Shown: in pieces, positions 60,549 to 64,000 of the stretch
Position numbering within the stretch: position 1 is the stretch's first letter
How the letters are laid out: each line of letters opens with the position of its first letter
Assembly (NCBI RefSeq): GCF_001593385.1
Contig: NZ_LUVZ01000001.1
Location: 1,054,001 to 1,118,000, forward strand
Source of the DNA: Chryseobacterium cucumeris
GTDB lineage: Bacteria > Bacteroidota > Bacteroidia > Flavobacteriales > Weeksellaceae
Reading direction: 5' to 3'
DNA: 64,000 bases
Notes under the pieces: model-generated
Databases searched by the model: none
Told to the model about the DNA's origin: nothing
What the model saw: only the letters and a program-made list of their open reading frames with translations
Translations under genes and position numbers: made by a program

Positions 60549-61028
60549 TTAATGAGGCAGTTTATCTCTGAAATATCCATATACCCATGTTCCGGCAATT
60601 GCACTTAACAAAGTAACAGATACTGCTAAAGCTCCTGTTCCAATCTGAGCAAAAAGAGGTCCGGGACAGGCTCCAGTAATGGCCCAGCCAAAACCAAATA
60701 TCAATCCTCCATAGATCTGACCTCTATTAAACTTTTTAGGTGCCAGAGTAATAGGTTCCCCATCAATTGATTTTACCTTAAATTTTTTAATCAGCCACAC
60801 TGAAATCATTCCTACCAATACGGCACTTCCAATGATTCCGTACATATGGAAAGACTGCAGACGGAACATTTCCTGTATCCTGAACCAGCTGATCACTTCT
60901 GCTTTCACAAAAATAATCCCGAAAATAATTCCAGCGGCGAGGTATTTCAGATTGTGATACCATGGATGGTTAGCCGTACTTTCGTTTACACAAGTGGTAT
61001 ATATATTTTGTTCTTTTTCTTTGATCAT
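60549..61028 (-). CDS. Half-size YeeE/YedE-family sulfur transporter, second subunit
   Basis: A 159-residue membrane protein with four helices. It matches the short YeeE/YedE (DUF6691) type: GQIYGGLIFGFGWAITGACPGPLFAQIGTGAL, with the conserved Cys in ACPGP, the thiosulfate/sulfide-relay position. With the other half-size protein (61055-61618) it would form a full YeeE-like unit. It is last in the MBL-YeeE-YeeE operon, 26 bp downstream. Confidence 0.9.
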   Translation of the reverse strand: MIKEKEQNIYTTCVNESTANHPWYHNLKYLAAGIIFGIIFVKAEVISWFRIQEMFRLQSFHMYGIIGSAVLVGMISVWLIKKFKVKSIDGEPITLAPKKFNRGQIYGGLIFGFGWAITGACPGPLFAQIGTGALAVSVTLLSAIAGTWVYGYFRDKLPH

Positions 61029-61054
61029 AATGTAATTCTCTTTTTAAATTATAC

Positions 61055-61618
61055 TTATAGGGAAAGGATGATAGGCAAAATAAGGTTAGCCATTAAAAAG
61101 CCACCGATCATAAAACAGACTGTTGCCACCAAAGAAGGCCACTGTAAGTTGGAAAGTCCCATGATTGCATGTCCGCTGGTGCATCCTCCTGCGTATCTTG
61201 TTCCGAAACCAACCAAAAACCCACCCACTACCATCATAATAAATCCTCTCAGGGTCAACAGGCTTTCGAAATTCATCAGTTGTTCCGGAACCAGATTACT
61301 GTAATTTGTGATTCCATATCCTGCCAATTCTGCTTTCAGATTGGGATTGACTTTTATTTCATTAGGATTCACTAAAAATTGGGATGTAATCAATCCTCCG
61401 AAGAAAATCCCCAGTACAAAAAATAAATTCCAGGCCTCTTTTTTCCAGTTGTATTTGAAAAAATTTACATTGGCAGGAATACAGGCTGCACAGATATGTC
61501 TCAGCGAGGAACTGATTCCAAAGGATTTATTTCCCATAATCAATAAAGCAGGAACGGTAAGCCCAATCAATGGTCCGGCAACATACCAAGGCCAGGGTTC
61601 TTTTATAATTTCTAACAT
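61055..61618 (-). CDS. Half-size YeeE/YedE-family sulfur transporter, first subunit
   Basis: A 187-residue membrane protein with about five helices. The conserved Cys lies in [26 protein letters not shown]; a second Cys pair is in [17 protein letters not shown]. Such proteins conduct thiosulfate or other sulfane sulfur into the cell. It starts 5 bp after the persulfide dioxygenase stop and precedes the partner gene, forming an operon for sulfide/persulfide handling. Confidence 0.9.
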   Translation of the reverse strand: MLEIIKEPWPWYVAGPLIGLTVPALLIMGNKSFGISSSLRHICAACIPANVNFFKYNWKKEAWNLFFVLGIFFGGLITSQFLVNPNEIKVNPNLKAELAGYGITNYSNLVPEQLMNFESLLTLRGFIMMVVGGFLVGFGTRYAGGCTSGHAIMGLSNLQWPSLVATVCFMIGGFLMANLILPIILSL

Positions 61619-61623
61619 TTTTT

Positions 61624-63039
61624 TTACTTATTTAAAATTTTAGTTTGACACACAAAATCGCTTTTAGGAATCTCTGTAGAGCTAATTGCTTTAAAACCTC
61701 CTTCAATTTCTGAAAAGTTTCTGTATCCTCTTGCCTGAAGAATGCTTGCTGCCATTGTACTTCTGTAACCGCTACCACAATGCATGTAGAAATGTTCTGT
61801 TGGTTTTATCTTATGAATCCATTCGTTGATATAGGCCAGAGGTTTGCTGTAAGCTTCATGAATATGTTCTGCGTTGTATTCACTTTCTTTTCTTATATCA
61901 ATGATTTTGGCTTCTTTTTCTTTGATTTCGGTTTCAAACTGTTCCGCAGAGATGCGATTGACAAAGTCTGTTTCTTTTCCGCTTTTTTTCCAGCTTTCAA
62001 AACCTCCATCCAGAAAACCTAAAATATGATCGAATCCTACTCTGCTCAAACGGGTTACCGCTTCTTCTTCATATCCTTTTTCAGTAACCAGCAGAATAGG
62101 CTGGCTGACATCAGCAATTAAAGCTCCTACCCACGGGGCAAAATCACCATCCAATCCTATATTGATAGACTGTGGGATAAAACCTTTGGCAAATTCACGA
62201 TTGGATCTTACATCTAAAATCAAAGCACCTGAGGCTTCAGCAATTTCCTCAAACTGTTCAGGAGAAAGAGCGTGCAACCCTTTTGAAAGTACTTCATCAA
62301 AACTACTGTACCCTTTTTTATTCATCATCACATTCATTCCGAAATAAGCTGGCGGAGGCAAAAGCCCATCTGTTACTTCTTGTATAAAACTCTGTTTATC
62401 CTTTTGATTCAAGGCATAATTGGTTCTTTTTTGATTTCCCAATGTATCTACGGTTTCTTTCTGCATATTTTTGCCGCAGGCTGAACCGGCTCCATGAGCG
62501 GGATAAACCGTAATATCATCTTGTAAAGGCAGAATTTTATGATACAAACTATCATATAAAAGACCTGCCAGCTCTTCCTGAGTCATATTTGCTCCTTTCT
62601 GTGCCAGATCAGGACGGCCTACATCTCCAAGGAACAAGGTATCACCGCTAAAAAGAGCCTTTTCATTACCATTTTCATCAATCAAGACATAACACGAACT
62701 TTCAAGCGTGTGTCCTGGTGTATGAAGAACTTTAATTTTAATATCTCCTAGTTCAAATATCTGTTCATCTTCTGCAATAACAGCATCAAACTCGGGATTG
62801 GCTGTCGGTCCATAAACAATTGGAGCTCCGGTTTTAAGGCTTAAATCCAGATGTCCGCTGACAAAATCTGCGTGAAAATGAGTTTCAAAGATGTACTTCA
62901 ATTCTACTCCATCTTCCTTCAGTCTGTTGATATAAGGCTGTGTTTCTCTCAAAGGATCAATAATTGCGGCTTCGCCGGCTGAAGTAATATAGTAAGCACC
63001 CTGTGCAAGGCATCCTGTATAAATCTGTTCTATTTTCAT
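61624..63039 (-). CDS. MBL-fold hydrolase with two rhodanese domains (persulfide dioxygenase type)
   Basis: A 471-residue fusion. The metallo-beta-lactamase domain (about 1-225) has the iron-binding motif His54-x-His56-x-Asp58-x4-His63 ([12 protein letters not shown]), and [16 protein letters not shown] near 135 and [13 protein letters not shown] near 175. The first rhodanese (about 260-350) lacks a catalytic Cys ([10 protein letters not shown]). The second (about 370-460) has it in MHCGSGYRS. This is the layout of ETHE1-like persulfide dioxygenases that oxidise glutathione persulfide to sulfite. First gene of the operon with two YeeE halves. Confidence 0.92.
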   Translation of the reverse strand: MKIEQIYTGCLAQGAYYITSAGEAAIIDPLRETQPYINRLKEDGVELKYIFETHFHADFVSGHLDLSLKTGAPIVYGPTANPEFDAVIAEDEQIFELGDIKIKVLHTPGHTLESSCYVLIDENGNEKALFSGDTLFLGDVGRPDLAQKGANMTQEELAGLLYDSLYHKILPLQDDITVYPAHGAGSACGKNMQKETVDTLGNQKRTNYALNQKDKQSFIQEVTDGLLPPPAYFGMNVMMNKKGYSSFDEVLSKGLHALSPEQFEEIAEASGALILDVRSNREFAKGFIPQSINIGLDGDFAPWVGALIADVSQPILLVTEKGYEEEAVTRLSRVGFDHILGFLDGGFESWKKSGKETDFVNRISAEQFETEIKEKEAKIIDIRKESEYNAEHIHEAYSKPLAYINEWIHKIKPTEHFYMHCGSGYRSTMAASILQARGYRNFSEIEGGFKAISSTEIPKSDFVCQTKILNK

Positions 63040-63068
63040 TTTATTTTATTTTGATTTGTTATCTGATA

Positions 63069-63117
63069 CAAATTTCCAGCTTTCTGCTTTCCCGTACAGC
63101 TACTTTTGTTACATAAG
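63069..63117 (-). promoter_or_regulatory. Regulatory element upstream of the MBL-rhodanese operon
   Basis: 63095-63117 is a 23-bp sequence (plus strand TACAGCTACTTTTGTTACAT plus AAG) repeated exactly at 63965-63987. On the minus strand it reads TTATGTAACAAAAGTAGCTG..., with half-site TGTAAC. 26 bp further, TTTG at 63069-63072 (minus strand AAATTTG) lies in the -7 position. The centre of the element falls near -41, the class II activator position for Crp/Fnr-type regulators. Confidence 0.65.
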
Positions 63118-63121
63118 AACA

Positions 63122-63916
63122 TTAAAGGAAGATTTCTTTCGTAATGATATAAATACCCATGATCAGGATAAACCACCCAAATGCAGGTTTCAGTTTTTTG
63201 CCGTCTATCTTTTTTGATAGTTTTGAGCCCATTATAATTCCTGCAACAGCAATCACCGTAATAGAAACCAGCAGTTTCCATTCTATTTTCACCTGGTTTA
63301 CTGAAGAGAGGAAACCGATTAAAGAATTGAAAGAAATAATCATTAAGGAAGTTCCTATTGCAGTTTTCATGGGCACTTTTAATAGATTCACTAATGCCGG
63401 GATAATCATAAAACCGCCTCCTGCTCCTACCAATCCAGTTAAAACACCTACTATTGAACCCTGTCCTGCTGCCAGAAAAGCACTATTCTTATTCGTAATG
63501 CATTCTAAAGATTCTTCTGAAGAATTTCTTTTTATCATTTTATAGGAAGCCAGAATCATTAAGCCTGCAAAAATCAGTAGTAAAAAAATATTTTTGGTAA
63601 CCGTAAATTTCTGTATCTGGAATACGTTTTCAGGAATTAAAGGAAGAAGATATATTCTGGTCAGAAAGATAGAAATTACCGAAGGAAGTCCGAATACCAA
63701 AGCCATCTTAAAATTAACCAATCCCTTTTTAAAATAGGATACAGAGCCTACAAGACTGCTGATTCCCACTACAAAGAGAGAATATTCTGTTGCCAGAAAA
63801 GCATCAATCCCGAAGAGATAAACAAGTACGGGAACCGTGAGAATACTTCCTCCACCTCCTATTAAACCGAGAGAAACTCCTATTAAAACTGCGGCTGCAT
63901 ATCCTATAATTTCCAT
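63122..63916 (-). CDS. TSUP-family (TauE/SafE) sulfur transporter
   Basis: A 264-residue membrane protein with about eight helices. Typical TSUP repeats: IGVSLGLIGGGGSILTVPVLVYLFGID near 15 and GVLTGLVGAGGGFMIIPALVNLLKVPMKTAIGTSLMII near 160. Probably exports sulfite produced by the persulfide dioxygenase encoded downstream. It has its own copy of the 23-bp element and promoter, and could read through into the MBL operon. Confidence 0.92.
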   Translation of the reverse strand: MEIIGYAAAVLIGVSLGLIGGGGSILTVPVLVYLFGIDAFLATEYSLFVVGISSLVGSVSYFKKGLVNFKMALVFGLPSVISIFLTRIYLLPLIPENVFQIQKFTVTKNIFLLLIFAGLMILASYKMIKRNSSEESLECITNKNSAFLAAGQGSIVGVLTGLVGAGGGFMIIPALVNLLKVPMKTAIGTSLMIISFNSLIGFLSSVNQVKIEWKLLVSITVIAVAGIIMGSKLSKKIDGKKLKPAFGWFILIMGIYIITKEIFL

Positions 63917-63938
63917 TTTTATTCAACTAATTCTGATG

Positions 63939-63987
63939 CAAAAATGGGAATGCGGAAAGAAAGCTACAGCTACTTTTGTTACATAAG
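63939..63987 (-). promoter_or_regulatory. Regulatory element upstream of the TSUP gene
   Basis: Exact copy of the 23-bp element (63965-63987), again 26 bp before a TTTG (63939-63942; minus strand ATTTTTG, -7-like CATTTTTG). Downstream both promoters also share TTTG(T/C)ATCAGA. The identical spacing in two promoters argues for a shared activator. Confidence 0.65.
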
Positions 63988-64000
63988 GAGATTTTTAAAC

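Noticed and set aside
60846..61304. 152-residue open frame on the plus strand
   Set aside because: Spans two well-supported YeeE genes on the other strand; a shadow frame.
63159..63545. 128-residue open frame on the plus strand
   Set aside because: Antisense to the TSUP gene and without any recognisable domain.
1..64000. CRISPR arrays, tRNA or rRNA genes, insertion sequences, prophage
   Set aside because: No regularly spaced repeats, no cloverleaf or rRNA-like stretch, and no transposase, integrase or phage proteins were seen among the coding regions.

Overview
The window looks like a stretch of a Chryseobacterium (or very close Weeksellaceae, Bacteroidota) chromosome. Reasons visible in the sequence: AT-rich DNA, Bacteroidota-type promoters (TAnnTTTG at -7, sometimes with TTG 19 bp upstream), gliding-motility genes gldF/gldG, proteins ending in type IX secretion (T9SS) sorting domains, a protein-glutaminase precursor closely matching the Chryseobacterium proteolyticum enzyme as I recall it, and a Tat-exported glycosylasparaginase of the kind first studied in 'Flavobacterium' meningosepticum. 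No rRNA, tRNA, CRISPR array, prophage or insertion sequence was recognised. Almost all of it reads as ordinary core chromosome with small accessory patches.

Layout. 1-8.8 kb: 5' part of gyrB, cydAB (cytochrome bd oxidase) with a DfsB/ClbS-like gene, lysS, rlmF, a small lipoprotein cytochrome c pair, a cupin lipoprotein and a membrane protein. 8.9-16.8 kb: a complete tryptophan operon (trpE-G-D-C-F-x-y-B-A) preceded by a short leader ORF with three consecutive Trp codons and an intrinsic terminator, i.e. a ribosome-mediated attenuator; two non-trp genes lie between trpF and trpB. 16.8-24.2 kb: lipB, protein glutaminase followed by a small lipoprotein resembling its propeptide, an SDR, a nitroreductase-ohrR-ohr operon with a palindromic operator, an exported peptide-deformylase-like protein lacking the metal-binding Cys, and a ChaN-type protein.

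24.3-34.3 kb: a haem-acquisition locus. The minus-strand run encodes TonB receptor, HmuY-like lipoprotein, HmuT, HmuU, HmuV, a methyltransferase and HmuS; the plus strand carries two secreted T9SS cargo proteins, one of them HmuY-like. The plus-strand genes have near-identical promoters with paired TTATTTAGA-type boxes (likely Fur sites), and the first of these promoters is shared with the divergent TonB receptor. Haem would be bound outside the cell, taken through the outer membrane, moved inside by HmuTUV and handled by HmuS.

34.5-56.6 kb: mostly housekeeping: ABM monooxygenase, TSUP transporter, Rrf2 regulator, three orphan proteins (DUF4268, unknown, DUF2314-ankyrin), gldG/gldF, hemJ, kbl, a JmjC-like protein, an M1 aminopeptidase with T9SS domain, dacB/PBP4, priA, an AEC transporter, a GH2 beta-mannosidase, cutC, a lipoprotein and glycosylasparaginase. 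56.7-64 kb: a Crp/Fnr regulator, an efflux-type operon (DUF3302, HlyD, TolC-like) without a recognisable pump, and a sulfide/persulfide locus (MBL-rhodanese persulfide dioxygenase, two half-size YeeE proteins, TSUP). Its two transcription units each carry the same 23-bp element at the same distance from the start region, which suggests a shared activator. Several families of short intergenic inverted repeats are scattered through the window.
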